A DNA stretch of 64,000 bases, from the NCBI GenBank assembly GCA_944327225.1, contig CALVGZ010000005.1, forward strand, positions 29,071-93,070. The letters run 5' to 3'. Origin of the DNA: Candidatus Gastranaerophilales bacterium. GTDB lineage: Bacteria; Cyanobacteriota; Vampirovibrionia; Gastranaerophilales; Gastranaerophilaceae. How positions within the stretch are numbered: position 1 is the first letter of the stretch; every line of letters begins with the position of its first letter. Under the pieces are notes generated by a model. It worked only from the letters and a program-made list of their open reading frames with translations. It was not told the origin of the DNA and ran no database searches. This document shows, piece after piece, positions 1 to 10,206 of the stretch. A program made the translations under genes and the position numbers.

Positions 1-1
1 T

Positions 2-2026
2 CAAATAGCGTACAATGCTCAAGGTAATATTGCCTACATAGAACAGATATTGCAATATTTGTTTGAAAGAAAATATTTATTTATAAAAGACAAGAAAGTT
101 AATTTTATAAATGATAGTGAAAATATTGAAATTCCTGATACTCTTGAAAAGTGTTTTTATGAAAGACTTGAGTTTTTGAAAAATCAAAATCAAAAAGAAT
201 ATGTTTTTCTGTGTGCTGCATCGCTTTTGGGAGATAAATTAGATTATAAAATTCTTGCAGGATTATATGAACTAAATGAAAATGAGTTTTTTGAAATTGT
301 TGAAAAATTGAGTAAAAAGGGATATTTAAAAAGAAAGTTTGATGATATATATGGTTTTAAAAATTCCTTAACTTGGTCTTATTGCTATATAAAAGCAAAA
401 GAAGAAGAATTAATCAAAAATGATGCAAAAAAACTTCTAATCGAATTAAACGGCAAGATTATATCAACGCCTTTAATTTGCCCGATTTTATCTCAAATAA
501 TAGGTAATAAGGAGCTGGCATATAGTTTGTGGACAAAAAATTTACAATATGCAAACTATATAGGCGACATTAATATATATTCAATGGCACAAAAGCAATG
601 TCTTATTTTGCTTGAAAGTGTAAAGTTGGATAATTTTGAATATACTAAAAATAATATTTGTGAAAGACTCGGAAAATTAATATATAAGAAAAGTCCGCAG
701 GAAGCAAAAGATTATTTGTCTAATGCAATAATTGCTGCACAAAAAAATGATGATGAGAATAAAGTTATTGATTTATCGGGTTTTTTATTACAAAGTGCAA
801 TGTTAACTCAAGACTATACCGGTGCTGTTGAAGTTTGTGATAATGTTTTAAAATATTTCGGTAAAAATGATAAAACAGAGAAAAAATCTGTCCGCGAGCT
901 TCAAATAGCTTTAATTAAAGCGAGAAAACTTGAACCATTGTTAAAATTGGGTTCTTGGGAAGAAATAGCGAGTCTTGTAAATACTGAAATAAATCCGATT
1001 TTACAGAAACACTTGAATATTTTTTCAAAACACAAATGGATAAGCCAGAGTGAAATTTTTTATTGTTGGATTAATTCGAACATTACGCTTGCACAAAGTT
1101 ATTCTCAGCAAGGCTCTCCTCTTGCATTTGAATTAATAAATGAAATTACTAAAATTCTTGAAAAAGAAAAAGGTCAAAGGGCTGATTTTCTTAAAATACG
1201 TCTTGCTTATGCAGAAGCTATGGCAAATACCGCAAAAGGATACTTTGATGAATCAGATGTTGTTTTAAAAGAAATAGTAGATAATTATTCGTATGCGATA
1301 GACAATCCTGAATGGGTTTGCAAGTGGAATATAATAAGTCTTATAAATAAAATTTTGAGACTTGACATGACCTCTATAAAAGATGAATTATTTGAAGCCA
1401 GTGCTTATGCAAATAACACAGGTGATGAAGTTTCTAAAAATATAATAAAAACTTTGTTAGCATACGTACTTTTGGAAGAGAAGTCTTATTTAAAAGCTAT
1501 CGAAATAGCAACCGAGCAAATGCAATATTTTTCATCCAAAAAAATTGCATTCGGAGCACTTTTAGCTTGGTATATAAGTGCGGCTGCTACTGCAAACAAT
1601 AAAGCAGATACATATTGTATAGAAATTTGTGAGAAGGCTGTTAAAATTTGTGAAAATGCCCAGAATAATAATCATTATTTTAAAATATTATTTCAAGAAC
1701 TTCTTTCAAAAGCTTATTTAAAATTAAATGATAAAGAAAATGCTAAAATGTTCTGTGAACTTGCACTTCAGGGTGCGTCCGAAAATGAACTTTTATATTT
1801 GCAAGCAAAGTTGTATAAATTAAAAACCGAAATTGCTCGTGAGCTTTTATCAAGTGAGCCGAACAGTAAAAAATATAATTATGCACAAAATATAATAAAA
1901 ATGTATAATAAAACTATAGAACTGACTAAAAATTTAAATCTTAGGATATATACCAAAAAAATTGAAAAAGATTTAACGTCTTTTAGAGCTCATTGTCAAT
2001 TAAATCGAATAATAGAGGACAAATAA
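2..2026 (+). CDS. STAND/AAA-type ATPase with TPR-like C-terminal region (5' partial)
   Basis: The reading frame is open to the left edge of the window, so the start lies outside; a TTG at 50 is only an internal codon. The first ~110 visible residues resemble the end of a STAND/AAA_16 ATPase module (GNIAYIEQILQYL, then IPDTLEKCFYERLEFL and VFLCAASLLG), as found in large signalling ATPases linked to kinases or cyclases. The remaining ~550 residues are all-helical and TPR-like with many Leu/Ala/Tyr-spaced helices. The Walker motifs would be upstream. It is followed 12 bases later by an acyltransferase gene on the same strand. Family call is by pattern; the specific function is unknown. Confidence 0.6.
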   Translation, partial: QIAYNAQGNIAYIEQILQYLFERKYLFIKDKKVNFINDSENIEIPDTLEKCFYERLEFLKNQNQKEYVFLCAASLLGDKLDYKILAGLYELNENEFFEIVEKLSKKGYLKRKFDDIYGFKNSLTWSYCYIKAKEEELIKNDAKKLLIELNGKIISTPLICPILSQIIGNKELAYSLWTKNLQYANYIGDINIYSMAQKQCLILLESVKLDNFEYTKNNICERLGKLIYKKSPQEAKDYLSNAIIAAQKNDDENKVIDLSGFLLQSAMLTQDYTGAVEVCDNVLKYFGKNDKTEKKSVRELQIALIKARKLEPLLKLGSWEEIASLVNTEINPILQKHLNIFSKHKWISQSEIFYCWINSNITLAQSYSQQGSPLAFELINEITKILEKEKGQRADFLKIRLAYAEAMANTAKGYFDESDVVLKEIVDNYSYAIDNPEWVCKWNIISLINKILRLDMTSIKDELFEASAYANNTGDEVSKNIIKTLLAYVLLEEKSYLKAIEIATEQMQYFSSKKIAFGALLAWYISAAATANNKADTYCIEICEKAVKICENAQNNNHYFKILFQELLSKAYLKLNDKENAKMFCELALQGASENELLYLQAKLYKLKTEIARELLSSEPNSKKYNYAQNIIKMYNKTIELTKNLNLRIYTKKIEKDLTSFRAHCQLNRIIEDK

Positions 2027-2038
2027 CAGGAAAAAATT

Positions 2039-2869
2039 ATGACAATAATTGAAACTCCGAAACATTTGTACAGTGATACACCGCCAACAATTTTAAGAAA
2101 TAGAGAAGAAAAATTCAGAACTGCAAAGGATATTCCTTTCTGGATGTTAATTGCAGATTATGTTTTTCCGAGGATGATTGAAGCAAGATTTCATTCTTTA
2201 ATGTATAAAGGTATTGAAAATATTGAAAAAAGAGACAAAACAAAAGCAGTACTGTTTTATACCAATCATAATAATTGGTGGGATGGAATATTAGCATTTA
2301 ACGTTGCAAGAAGAATAATGAAAGGGCGTTTGCGTTTAATGATTGAGGAGATGAATCGTTTTCCTCTATTCCAATATATAGGGTGTTTTCCGATTAATAA
2401 AAAATCGGCACAAGATGCTATAAAAGCTCTTAAGTACGCTGCAACTACTTTAAAAGACCCTGATATTAATTTTTGGCTGTTTCCGCAAGGTATTATAAGA
2501 CCTCCACACTATAGACCCGAGGTTTTTCAAACGGGATTAGCATATTTAGCCGAAAGTGCAGTTAAAAATTATGGCGGAATTAATCTTTGTCCGGTTTCGG
2601 TTAATTATACGTTTTTGAGACAGGATAAACCCGAAATTGTACTTGAATTTGGCGAAGTCACAACTTATCATGAATTTAAATATGACAGAAAAGAATTTTG
2701 CCATAAGCTTGAAAAAGAGTTTGAAATATTCTGTGATAACCAGCAGGAACAAATTTCAAAAGGTAATTTTGACGGATATAGGTATCTTTTTAAGCAAAAA
2801 CTCAGTTGGTGGAGAGACATTGAAAGAAGATTAAAAAATATTGGAATGAAAGATAAAATTGAACAATAA
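2039..2869 (+). CDS. PlsC-like lysophospholipid acyltransferase family protein
   Basis: Predicted 276-residue acyltransferase moving an acyl chain onto a lysophospholipid or related acceptor at the inner face of the membrane. The catalytic HX4D motif is visible as HNNWWD at residues 77-82, and FPQG at 148-151 matches the FPEG substrate-binding block with Gln replacing Glu. An AGGAAAA ribosome site precedes the ATG. Its stop overlaps the ATG of the following ROK kinase by one base, implying translational coupling. The exact acceptor is unclear; 1-acylglycerol-3-phosphate or a carotenoid/glycolipid are possible. The gene is complete and of ordinary family length. Confidence 0.75.
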   Translation: MTIIETPKHLYSDTPPTILRNREEKFRTAKDIPFWMLIADYVFPRMIEARFHSLMYKGIENIEKRDKTKAVLFYTNHNNWWDGILAFNVARRIMKGRLRLMIEEMNRFPLFQYIGCFPINKKSAQDAIKALKYAATTLKDPDINFWLFPQGIIRPPHYRPEVFQTGLAYLAESAVKNYGGINLCPVSVNYTFLRQDKPEIVLEFGEVTTYHEFKYDRKEFCHKLEKEFEIFCDNQQEQISKGNFDGYRYLFKQKLSWWRDIERRLKNIGMKDKIEQ

Positions 2870-3831
2870 TGAATAAATATGATATAGGAATTGATTTAGG
2901 CGGAACAAAGGTTCTTTGTGCTATTATCGAAAAAAAAGAAAGAAAAATTCTTTTTGAGGTAAAGAAAAAAACAAAGAAAGAAAAGGGAAATAAAAAGGTA
3001 ACAGCAAAGCTAATAGAGGCTTTGGATGAGTTGTTTGAAGTATCAAATATCCCAAAAGAAGAAATTAATTCAATAGGAATAGCTGTCGCAGGACAAATTG
3101 ACAGAGAAAACGGAATAGTTATAGATGCTTGCAATCTTGATTTAAAAAATCTTGAAATAAAAAAAATACTTGAAGAAAAATATTTAATTAATACTTATGT
3201 GTTTAATGACGTTGAAGCGGCTGCCATGGCAGAGTTAATACTTGGTTCGGGTAAAAATTATAACAATATTTTATGCGTGTTTATAGGAACAGGTATAGGT
3301 TCGTCATTAATAATTAATAGAAAAATATATCATGGTGCTTCGGGTTCTGCGGGTGAAATAGGGCATATAATCGTAGATTTAAATGGCAGGAGCTGCTCAT
3401 GCGGCGGCGTTGGCTGTCTTGAAGCTTACGCATCAAGAAGTGCCATTGAATCAAGAATACAAGGTGCGATAAAAAAAGGCAGAAAATCAATCATAACAGA
3501 ATTAACCGAAAGTCAGCATATTTCAACAAAATATATCAAACAGGCAATAGATGCCCATGATGAAGTAACAATGCAATATGTAAACGAAGCAATAGAATAT
3601 TTATCCGGAGGGCTTGCAAGTGCAATTAATTTCTTTAATCCGGAACTTATAATACTTGGTGGGGGTTTAATTCAGGGGATTGATGAAATATATTTAAAAA
3701 CAGTAAAATTAGCCAGAGCAAAAGCACTTAAAATCGCAAGTGAAAAAACAGAGTTTAAAAAAGCCGAACTCGGAGATTACTCTGGAGTTATTGGAGCAAC
3801 ATTAACAGAAGAATATAATAATGTCTTTTAA
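2869..3831 (+). CDS. ROK-family sugar kinase (glucokinase-like)
   Basis: A 320-residue ROK protein that would phosphorylate a hexose such as glucose with ATP in the cytoplasm. The phosphate-binding DLGGTK is at residues 8-13, the catalytic region reads VFNDVEAAAMAE, and the ROK zinc site CSCGGVGCLE has cysteines at 176, 178 and 183, preceded by GEIGH. There is no N-terminal DNA-binding domain, so it is a kinase rather than a NagC-type repressor. Start and stop overlap both neighbours (1 base with the acyltransferase, 11 bases with mfd). Substrate specificity cannot be told from sequence alone. Confidence 0.85.
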   Translation: MNKYDIGIDLGGTKVLCAIIEKKERKILFEVKKKTKKEKGNKKVTAKLIEALDELFEVSNIPKEEINSIGIAVAGQIDRENGIVIDACNLDLKNLEIKKILEEKYLINTYVFNDVEAAAMAELILGSGKNYNNILCVFIGTGIGSSLIINRKIYHGASGSAGEIGHIIVDLNGRSCSCGGVGCLEAYASRSAIESRIQGAIKKGRKSIITELTESQHISTKYIKQAIDAHDEVTMQYVNEAIEYLSGGLASAINFFNPELIILGGGLIQGIDEIYLKTVKLARAKALKIASEKTEFKKAELGDYSGVIGATLTEEYNNVF

Positions 3832-6800
3832 AAATATTACTTTTAACTGTATAAATAATTTCATAAAAAATTCAAATAAGCAAAATTTGGTTTTATCAGG
3901 ACTTTTAAAACCGTTTAATTTATTTTTAATAAAACATATAGTTGATAATAATAAAAAAGTTATTTATATAACTTTGGATGAACAATCTGCTCTTAAAGTT
4001 CAAAAAGATTTAAAGAATTTGTTGAATATTGAAAGTGAGGTTTTTCCTTCCCAAGAGATAAGCTTTTACAGTGAACTTGAAAAAAATTATTATATATATG
4101 AAGAACAAATTAATATAATTCAAAAACAGCCTGAAATAATTTTGATGCCAACAAAATCACTTTTTGAAAAGTTTAATAATATTGAGTTTTATCAAAATAA
4201 TGTGTTTGAAATTAAAAAAAATGATACGGTTGATTATTCAAGCTTGGCTCAAAAATTAACTTTAATGGGTTACAAAAGAACAACCCAAGTAGTTGATATC
4301 GGAGAATTTGCACTCAGGGGAGATATTCTTGATATTTATACGCTCGATAAAAATCCTGTAAGAATAGAGTTTTTTGCAGATAACGTGGAAGATATAAGAT
4401 ATTTTTATTCCAATACTCAGAAAAGTTTTGAACATATTGATAAAATAAAAATAACTCCTCTATATAAATTTATTTTAGAAGATAAAAACAAAGCAGATTT
4501 CATAAAAGAAATTAAAAATATAAAAACTCATGATAATGATTTTCTTGCAAATTTGAAAGATGAATTAATTGAAAAGATTAATGAAATAGGTTATTTTGAG
4601 GGAATTGAATATTATTTAAATTATTTTATAGAAAATCCAAGTTCAACTTTAGATTTTTTTAGCGATTATATCTTGATTTATGATGAATCATCACAAATTT
4701 TATCAAAATATAAAACAATAGATGAAGCATATATTAAAAATTATAATGATTCGATTGCATCTAATTTAAAATTGCCTTTAAATAAGTTAAATCATCTTTC
4801 TTATGATGATTTTTTTAAAAAAACAAAAAGTTTTAAAAGAATTGCTTTGGATAATTTTATATCTGATGATTACGACAAAATAATTGATTTTACAGTAGCT
4901 TTGGCACCGATTTTTTCGTCTGATATTTCTAATATATCAAAATATATAAGAAAAAAAATATCAGAGAATTATGAAATTAATATTTGCTCGAACTTTCCAA
5001 ACAGGCTTAAAGAAATTTTTGAAGAATTTGAGATATTTTCAGATAATATAAAATATTTTCCTGATATATCATGTGGCGGGGCAATTAGTGAAGATAGTAA
5101 AATTTCAGATAATAAAATTTTATTTTTAACGGATAAAGAACTTTTTAATAAGCATTCAAGGGATATTACAACAAAAAAATATTATTTTAATAAACAAACT
5201 CAGGATTTTATAGATTCAATAAATGATCTTAAAGTTGGTGAATATGTTGTTCATAGTGTGCATGGGATAGGAATATATAACGGAATAACGAAGCAAGCAA
5301 TTGATAATAACCAAAAAGATTATCTTGAAATCCAATTTCAAGGTACAGATAAATTGTTTATGCCGGCAGAACAAATAAATCTTTTATATAGATATCGAGG
5401 TACAGGCTCAACAAAGCCTAAGTTGTCTAAAATGGGCGGAAGTGCTTGGGAGATAACTAAATCAAAAGCAAAAAAAGAAGTTGAACTTATTGCCTACGAT
5501 CTTCTTGATTTATATGCAAAGAGAAAAATGTCCTCAGGTATACAATTTGAACCGGATACTACTTGGCAGTACGAAATGGAAGATAATTTTGAATATACCG
5601 AAACTCCGGATCAAATGAAGGCAATTATTCAAGTTAAAAAAGACATGGAAGAAGAAAAACCCATGGACAGGTTAATTTGTGCGGATGTCGGCTTTGGTAA
5701 AACGGAAATTGCTCTAAGAGCAATGTTTAAAGCTGTTATGAGCGGTTATCAAACAGCATTAATTGCACCTACTACTATTCTTACAATGCAACATTTTGAA
5801 ACTCTTAAAGAAAGATTTGAACCTTTTGAAGTAAAAATGGCATTAATGAATAGATTTTGTTCTAAAAAAGAACAAAAAGTTACCATTGAAAAATTAAAAT
5901 CAGGCGAAATAGATGTTGTGATAGGGACTCATAGGCTTTTATCAGATGATATTGAATTTAAAAATTTGGGACTTTTGGTAGTTGATGAAGAGCATAAGTT
6001 TGGTGTTCGTCATAAAGAAAAATTGAAAAAATTCAAAGAAAATATTGACGTTTTGTCTTTGAGTGCTACTCCTATTCCAAGAACACTTAATATGGCATTA
6101 TCCGGTTTAAAAGATTTATCCGTTATAAATACACCGCCTAAAAATAGATTGCCGATTAAAACTTATGTTGGAGAATTTTCAACAGAATATGTCAAAAATG
6201 CAATAAATCAAGAAATACAACGGGATGGACAGGTTTTCTATCTTTATAACAGGGTTGAAACTATTGAAAAATTTAGAGAAAAATTAAAGGAAATTGTTCC
6301 CAACGCAAGAATTGCACTTGCACATGGTCAAATGCAAGAAAAACAGTTGGAAGAAGTGATTTGTGATTTTTTGGAAAGAAAATATGATATATTGCTATCC
6401 ACAACCATAATTGAGTCCGGACTTGATATACCAAATGCAAATACTATTATAATCCATGATGCTGATAAATTTGGACTTGCTCAGTTATATCAGTTGAGGG
6501 GAAGAGTGGGTCGTTCTGACAGACAGGCATATTGTTTTTGTTTTTATAAAAAATCAAAAGAATTAAATGAACAAGCAAGAAAAAGATTGGAATCCATAAA
6601 AGATTTTACAAATCTTGGAAGCGGTTATCAAATTGCATTAAGAGATATTGAAATAAGAGGAGTAGGAAATATTTTAGGAACTCATCAGCATGGGCAAATG
6701 GTGAATGTGGGCTTTGATACTTATTGTAATCTTTTAGCAGAATGTATCGAAGATATTAAAGTTAGAAGAAGTAAAAATCCTTATGAAAAACAAAAGATAA

Positions 6801-7297
6801 AAAAAGAACCTGTTATTGTTGATATTAATGCACAAGCTTATATTCCGGATGATTGGGCTCAAACTTATGAGCAAAAAATCCTTGAATATAAAAGAATATC
6901 TGATGTTTCAACAATATCGGAATTAGAGGAAATGGAGCTTAATTTTAAAGACAGATTTGCTCGTATTCCAGAATGCGTCAAAAATCTTATTAAACTTGTA
7001 AAATTAAGAATTTTGGCTGATAGTGCAAATGTTACATTGGTAAGACAAGCGGGAAACATAATCAGAATTTATACACCGTATACATTGCAAGAGTGGATGA
7101 TTTTAAAATCTAAAATAGAAACTAAAATTACAAAATTCTTTACATTTACTCAACCCCCTAAAACCCTTGCAAAAACTAAAGGTATATTACTTATGAATAA
7201 AAATGAAGATGATTTTGATGAAATATTTAACAAACTGGCGGATTTGTTTTATCATGTTTCTGAGGTAGTTTTAAATTTTAAAGTTGAAAATAACTAA
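3821..7297 (+). CDS. mfd: Transcription-repair coupling factor Mfd
   Basis: Mfd (1158 residues) pushes stalled RNA polymerase off DNA and recruits UvrA. Domains in order: a degenerate UvrB-like module (about 1-340), a CarD-like RNA-polymerase-interacting domain starting near 470 (LKVGEYVVHSVHGIGIY), a RecG-like translocase with Walker A DVGFGKTE near 622, DEEH at 722-725, TTIIESGLDIPNA and the helicase motif RGRVGRS, and a C-terminal TRCF domain. The ATG lies 11 bases inside the ROK gene, so the two are probably co-transcribed. Length and motif set are normal for the family. Confidence 0.97.
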   Translation: MSFKNITFNCINNFIKNSNKQNLVLSGLLKPFNLFLIKHIVDNNKKVIYITLDEQSALKVQKDLKNLLNIESEVFPSQEISFYSELEKNYYIYEEQINIIQKQPEIILMPTKSLFEKFNNIEFYQNNVFEIKKNDTVDYSSLAQKLTLMGYKRTTQVVDIGEFALRGDILDIYTLDKNPVRIEFFADNVEDIRYFYSNTQKSFEHIDKIKITPLYKFILEDKNKADFIKEIKNIKTHDNDFLANLKDELIEKINEIGYFEGIEYYLNYFIENPSSTLDFFSDYILIYDESSQILSKYKTIDEAYIKNYNDSIASNLKLPLNKLNHLSYDDFFKKTKSFKRIALDNFISDDYDKIIDFTVALAPIFSSDISNISKYIRKKISENYEINICSNFPNRLKEIFEEFEIFSDNIKYFPDISCGGAISEDSKISDNKILFLTDKELFNKHSRDITTKKYYFNKQTQDFIDSINDLKVGEYVVHSVHGIGIYNGITKQAIDNNQKDYLEIQFQGTDKLFMPAEQINLLYRYRGTGSTKPKLSKMGGSAWEITKSKAKKEVELIAYDLLDLYAKRKMSSGIQFEPDTTWQYEMEDNFEYTETPDQMKAIIQVKKDMEEEKPMDRLICADVGFGKTEIALRAMFKAVMSGYQTALIAPTTILTMQHFETLKERFEPFEVKMALMNRFCSKKEQKVTIEKLKSGEIDVVIGTHRLLSDDIEFKNLGLLVVDEEHKFGVRHKEKLKKFKENIDVLSLSATPIPRTLNMALSGLKDLSVINTPPKNRLPIKTYVGEFSTEYVKNAINQEIQRDGQVFYLYNRVETIEKFREKLKEIVPNARIALAHGQMQEKQLEEVICDFLERKYDILLSTTIIESGLDIPNANTIIIHDADKFGLAQLYQLRGRVGRSDRQAYCFCFYKKSKELNEQARKRLESIKDFTNLGSGYQIALRDIEIRGVGNILGTHQHGQMVNVGFDTYCNLLAECIEDIKVRRSKNPYEKQKIKKEPVIVDINAQAYIPDDWAQTYEQKILEYKRISDVSTISELEEMELNFKDRFARIPECVKNLIKLVKLRILADSANVTLVRQAGNIIRIYTPYTLQEWMILKSKIETKITKFFTFTQPPKTLAKTKGILLMNKNEDDFDEIFNKLADLFYHVSEVVLNFKVENN

Positions 7298-7321
7298 TTT
7301 TCATAAACGAGGAGAGAAAAT

Positions 7322-8485
7322 ATGAAATATACAAAAATAGCATTGACACTTTTTTGTTCCTTGGCACTTTTTTGCGGATGCACAAAAGATAGTGATATAG
7401 TGTTAAAAATAAATGACAAAAGTATAACCAGAGCTGAATTTAATGAGGACTATAACAGAATTAAAAATTCGCAACTTAAAAATGCTCCTAAGGAAATTCA
7501 AAAGGATGACAGTTATGCTGCAATAGCAATAAAAGAAAGATTTGTAAATGACCTTATTGTAAGAAGTTTATTGGAACAGGAATTTGAAAAAAGAAAAATT
7601 GAAGCTTCGGAAAAAGAAATAAAAGATAAAAAAGCTCAAATAATAGCTCAATTTGGTTCTGAAGAACAATTTAACAATGTTTTAAAGGAAAATAAAATAA
7701 CAGAACAAAGACTAAATTCCGATATGGCAAATGAAGTTAAAATAGCTAAATTAATCGATTCTCTTGGTGCAAAAGAAGCTACAAATGCTGAAGTTGAAAA
7801 GTATTATAAACAAAACAAAGATCAATTTGTTTTACCTGAAAGGATTAGGGCTAGTCATATTTTATTTGATGTAAATGCGGAAAGTTTAAAGAGGAAAATA
7901 ACTGAAGCTGACAAAGAAGCTAAATTATCCGGTGCTGATATAGATAAGAAAGTAAAAGAAGAAATAGCGAGAAAAGAAAAATTAGCTCAGGAAGTGAGAC
8001 AAAAAGCAGCTGATAATCCTAAAAGCTTTGCTGAGCTTGCAAGACAGTATTCTGAAGATTCTGCAACCGCTCAAAATGGTGGAGATTTAGGTTTTGTAAC
8101 TCGTACAAATGTGGTTAAAGAGTTTGCTGATGCTGCTTTTAGTCAAAAAGTGGGTACAGTAAGTCCTATAATTAAAACTCAATTTGGGGAACATATTATT
8201 TTGGTTACAGATAAAGCAGCGGCGGGAGTTCAATCTTTTGCAAGTGTAAAAAGTGACCTGAAGGCATATTTGACTGAACAAAAGAAAATACAAACATTGC
8301 GAAACTTAATTAATGGTTTAAAACAAAATGCAAAAATTGAATATGTTGACTTGTCATTAAGCCCTGATAATATTAAGAAACAATTAGAAGAAGCATTACC
8401 AAAACAAATTGATTTTCAAAAAAAACAAGGGGTACCCAAATCAAAGTTAAAAATTTTAGATAAAACAAAAAAAGAACAAAAATAG
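7322..8485 (+). CDS. PpiC/SurA-like peptidyl-prolyl isomerase lipoprotein
   Basis: A 387-residue exported parvulin-type prolyl isomerase likely to help fold envelope proteins. The N terminus is a signal peptide ending FCGC, with Cys20 the probable lipidated residue, although the -3/-2 residues depart from the ideal lipobox. A SurA_N-like helical region follows (about 30-165), then a parvulin domain beginning RASHILF near 178 and including GGDLGFV and FGEHIILV. About 40 charged residues are inserted between the first strand and the rest of the parvulin fold. A strong GAGGAG ribosome site precedes the ATG; a hairpin follows the stop. Confidence 0.85.
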   Translation: MKYTKIALTLFCSLALFCGCTKDSDIVLKINDKSITRAEFNEDYNRIKNSQLKNAPKEIQKDDSYAAIAIKERFVNDLIVRSLLEQEFEKRKIEASEKEIKDKKAQIIAQFGSEEQFNNVLKENKITEQRLNSDMANEVKIAKLIDSLGAKEATNAEVEKYYKQNKDQFVLPERIRASHILFDVNAESLKRKITEADKEAKLSGADIDKKVKEEIARKEKLAQEVRQKAADNPKSFAELARQYSEDSATAQNGGDLGFVTRTNVVKEFADAAFSQKVGTVSPIIKTQFGEHIILVTDKAAAGVQSFASVKSDLKAYLTEQKKIQTLRNLINGLKQNAKIEYVDLSLSPDNIKKQLEEALPKQIDFQKKQGVPKSKLKILDKTKKEQK

Positions 8486-8487
8486 TT

Positions 8488-8514
8488 AAATAACCGCCAA
8501 TATGGCGGTTATTT
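8488..8514 (+). terminator. Hairpin terminator after the PPIase gene
   Basis: An 11-bp perfect stem (8488-8498 with 8504-8514; GC core AACCGCC/GGCGGTT) and a five-base loop lies 3 bases after the stop codon. The outer arm is ATTT-rich but the downstream T-run is short, so termination may be partial and read into rfaE2. Confidence 0.6.
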
Positions 8515-8526
8515 TAAGGGAAGAAA

Positions 8527-9006
8527 ATGGAAAAAATCATTAAAAAAGAAAATATTAAAAGTTTAATTGAAAAATTAAAAAACAAAGGCAAAAGTATTGT
8601 TTTTACGAACGGTTGTTTCGATATCTTACATGTCGGACATGTGAGATATCTAAAAGAATCTGCTAAATTCGGTAATGTTTTGATTGTGGGGTTAAATTCC
8701 GATATTTCGGTTAAAAAATTAAAAGGTGTCAATCGCCCGATAAATAATGAAAATGATAGGGCGGAAGTGCTTAGTGCGTTATCATTTGTGGATTTTATAG
8801 TAATTTTTGAAGAAAATACACCGGAGAAATTAATAGAAATAATCAAACCTGATGTTTATACTAAAGGTGCTGACTATACAATTGATACTCTTCCTGAAGC
8901 AAAAGTCGTTATCAAAAATGGTGGAAAAGTTGAGTTTATAAAACTTGTTGATGGAAAATCCACGACAAACATTATTAGGAAAACTCAAAAAACACCAAAC
9001 TGCTAA
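8527..9006 (+). CDS. rfaE2: D-glycero-beta-D-manno-heptose 1-phosphate adenylyltransferase
   Basis: A 159-residue nucleotidyltransferase that would join heptose 1-phosphate to AMP from ATP, giving ADP-heptose for LPS core. It matches the C-terminal domain of E. coli HldE as a stand-alone protein. Seen: TNGCFDILHVGHVRYL with the HxGH-type motif, VGLNSD, RPINNENDRAEVLSAL, and the C-terminal GKSTTNII motif. No kinase domain (RfaE1) is encoded next to it. It lies just upstream of lpxD, in keeping with an LPS role. Confidence 0.92.
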   Translation: MEKIIKKENIKSLIEKLKNKGKSIVFTNGCFDILHVGHVRYLKESAKFGNVLIVGLNSDISVKKLKGVNRPINNENDRAEVLSALSFVDFIVIFEENTPEKLIEIIKPDVYTKGADYTIDTLPEAKVVIKNGGKVEFIKLVDGKSTTNIIRKTQKTPNC

Positions 9007-9021
9007 TTTTTGTTAAAAAAA

Positions 9022-9050
9022 TTGGCAAAAAACTTTTATTGTTATACAAT
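9022..9050 (+). promoter_or_regulatory. Sigma-70-type promoter for the lpxD cluster
   Basis: TTGGCA (9022-9027), a 17-base spacer and TACAAT (9045-9050) match the -35/-10 consensus well. The expected transcript start is about 9057, giving a 25-base leader with AGGGAG before the lpxD ATG at 9082. This also argues against translation from the upstream in-frame TTG at 9010. Confidence 0.65.
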
Positions 9051-9081
9051 GAATATACAAACTAGTACAAAGGGAGTGAAA

Positions 9082-10206
9082 ATGGGTGAAGTAAATGCAG
9101 GCGAAAAGAAATTCAGCCTTGAAGAGTTGTCTCAGTTGGTAGGCGGTATTTTAACAAAAGCACAAGATGTGACTATAACAAAAGTTGCACCTCCAAAATT
9201 GGCTGATGAAAATACTTTGGCATTAGCTATGAATGAAGATGAGATTGAAAATATGTCAGAATCTAAAGCGAAGGCTGTGCTGGTTCCTTTAGGGGTTAAT
9301 TTGGAAGGTATATCAACAATTGAAGTTGAACGTCCGAGACTTGCGTTTATGAAACTTTTAAATATTTTTTATATTGCTCCCGATACTCCGAGAAATATTC
9401 ATCCATCAGCCGTAATAGATGAAACGGCTAAAATTGGTAAAAATGTTTCAATTGGAGCAAATGCCGTTATTTCAAGAGGCGTAAAAATCGGTGACAATAC
9501 AGCTATAATGCCAAATGTTTATATTGGTAAAAATGCTATAATCGGTGCAGATTGCTTATTCCATCCGGGAGTTAATATTGGTGATTTTATCGAAATCGGT
9601 TCTCGTTGTGTAATTCACCATGGTGCAAGTATCGGTGCGGACGGATTTTCTTTTGTAACAGAAGCTCCGAGTAATATTGAACAAGCCCGTCAGGAAGGAG
9701 CAATAAAAGAAACTAATACCGAAGTAAAAGTATTCAAAATACCTTCACTTGGCTCTGTTGTAATAGGTGATGATGTTGAAATCGGTGCAAATACTACAAT
9801 AGATAGAGGTACTATTGAAAATACAACCATCGGCAATCAAACTAAAATTGATAACCTTGTTATGATAGGACATAATTGTAAAATCGGCAACGCTTGTACG
9901 ATAGTCTCTCAAGTCGGTATAGCCGGAAGTTGCGTAATTGGGGATAGAGTTGTGATAGCCGGTCAAGCAGGATTAAAAGATCATGTTGAAATCGGCGACG
10001 ATTCAATTATATTGGCTAAAGCTGGTGTTACAAAATCATTCCCTAAAAAATCAGTTATAATGGGTGCTCCCGCTGTTCTTAGAAAAGATTTTATCAAGAG
10101 ATTAAAATATCTTGATGAAGCTGAAATTATGGTTCAAAAATATAAAAAATATCAACATTTATTGGAAGATTACGAGAAATTTTTAAATGAAGACGCTAAA
10201 ATCTAA
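9082..10206 (+). CDS. lpxD: UDP-3-O-(3-hydroxyacyl)glucosamine N-acyltransferase LpxD
   Basis: LpxD adds the N-linked hydroxyacyl chain to UDP-3-O-acylglucosamine in lipid A synthesis. The ATG at 9082 (374 residues) is chosen because AGGGAG sits just before it and a promoter lies between it and an upstream TTG. The N-terminal ~95 residues are the LpxD uridine-binding domain; the rest is hexapeptide repeats forming a left-handed beta helix, with the catalytic-type segment MIGHNCKIG and a C-terminal helical tail. The stop overlaps lpxC by 20 bases. Order lpxD-lpxC-fabZ-lpxA is a known cyanobacterial/chlamydial-style arrangement. Confidence 0.95.
   Translation: MGEVNAGEKKFSLEELSQLVGGILTKAQDVTITKVAPPKLADENTLALAMNEDEIENMSESKAKAVLVPLGVNLEGISTIEVERPRLAFMKLLNIFYIAPDTPRNIHPSAVIDETAKIGKNVSIGANAVISRGVKIGDNTAIMPNVYIGKNAIIGADCLFHPGVNIGDFIEIGSRCVIHHGASIGADGFSFVTEAPSNIEQARQEGAIKETNTEVKVFKIPSLGSVVIGDDVEIGANTTIDRGTIENTTIGNQTKIDNLVMIGHNCKIGNACTIVSQVGIAGSCVIGDRVVIAGQAGLKDHVEIGDDSIILAKAGVTKSFPKKSVIMGAPAVLRKDFIKRLKYLDEAEIMVQKYKKYQHLLEDYEKFLNEDAKI

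Noticed and set aside
9010..9081. Upstream in-frame TTG start for lpxD
   Set aside because: A promoter (9022-9050) sits inside the extra region and AGGGAG precedes the ATG at 9082.
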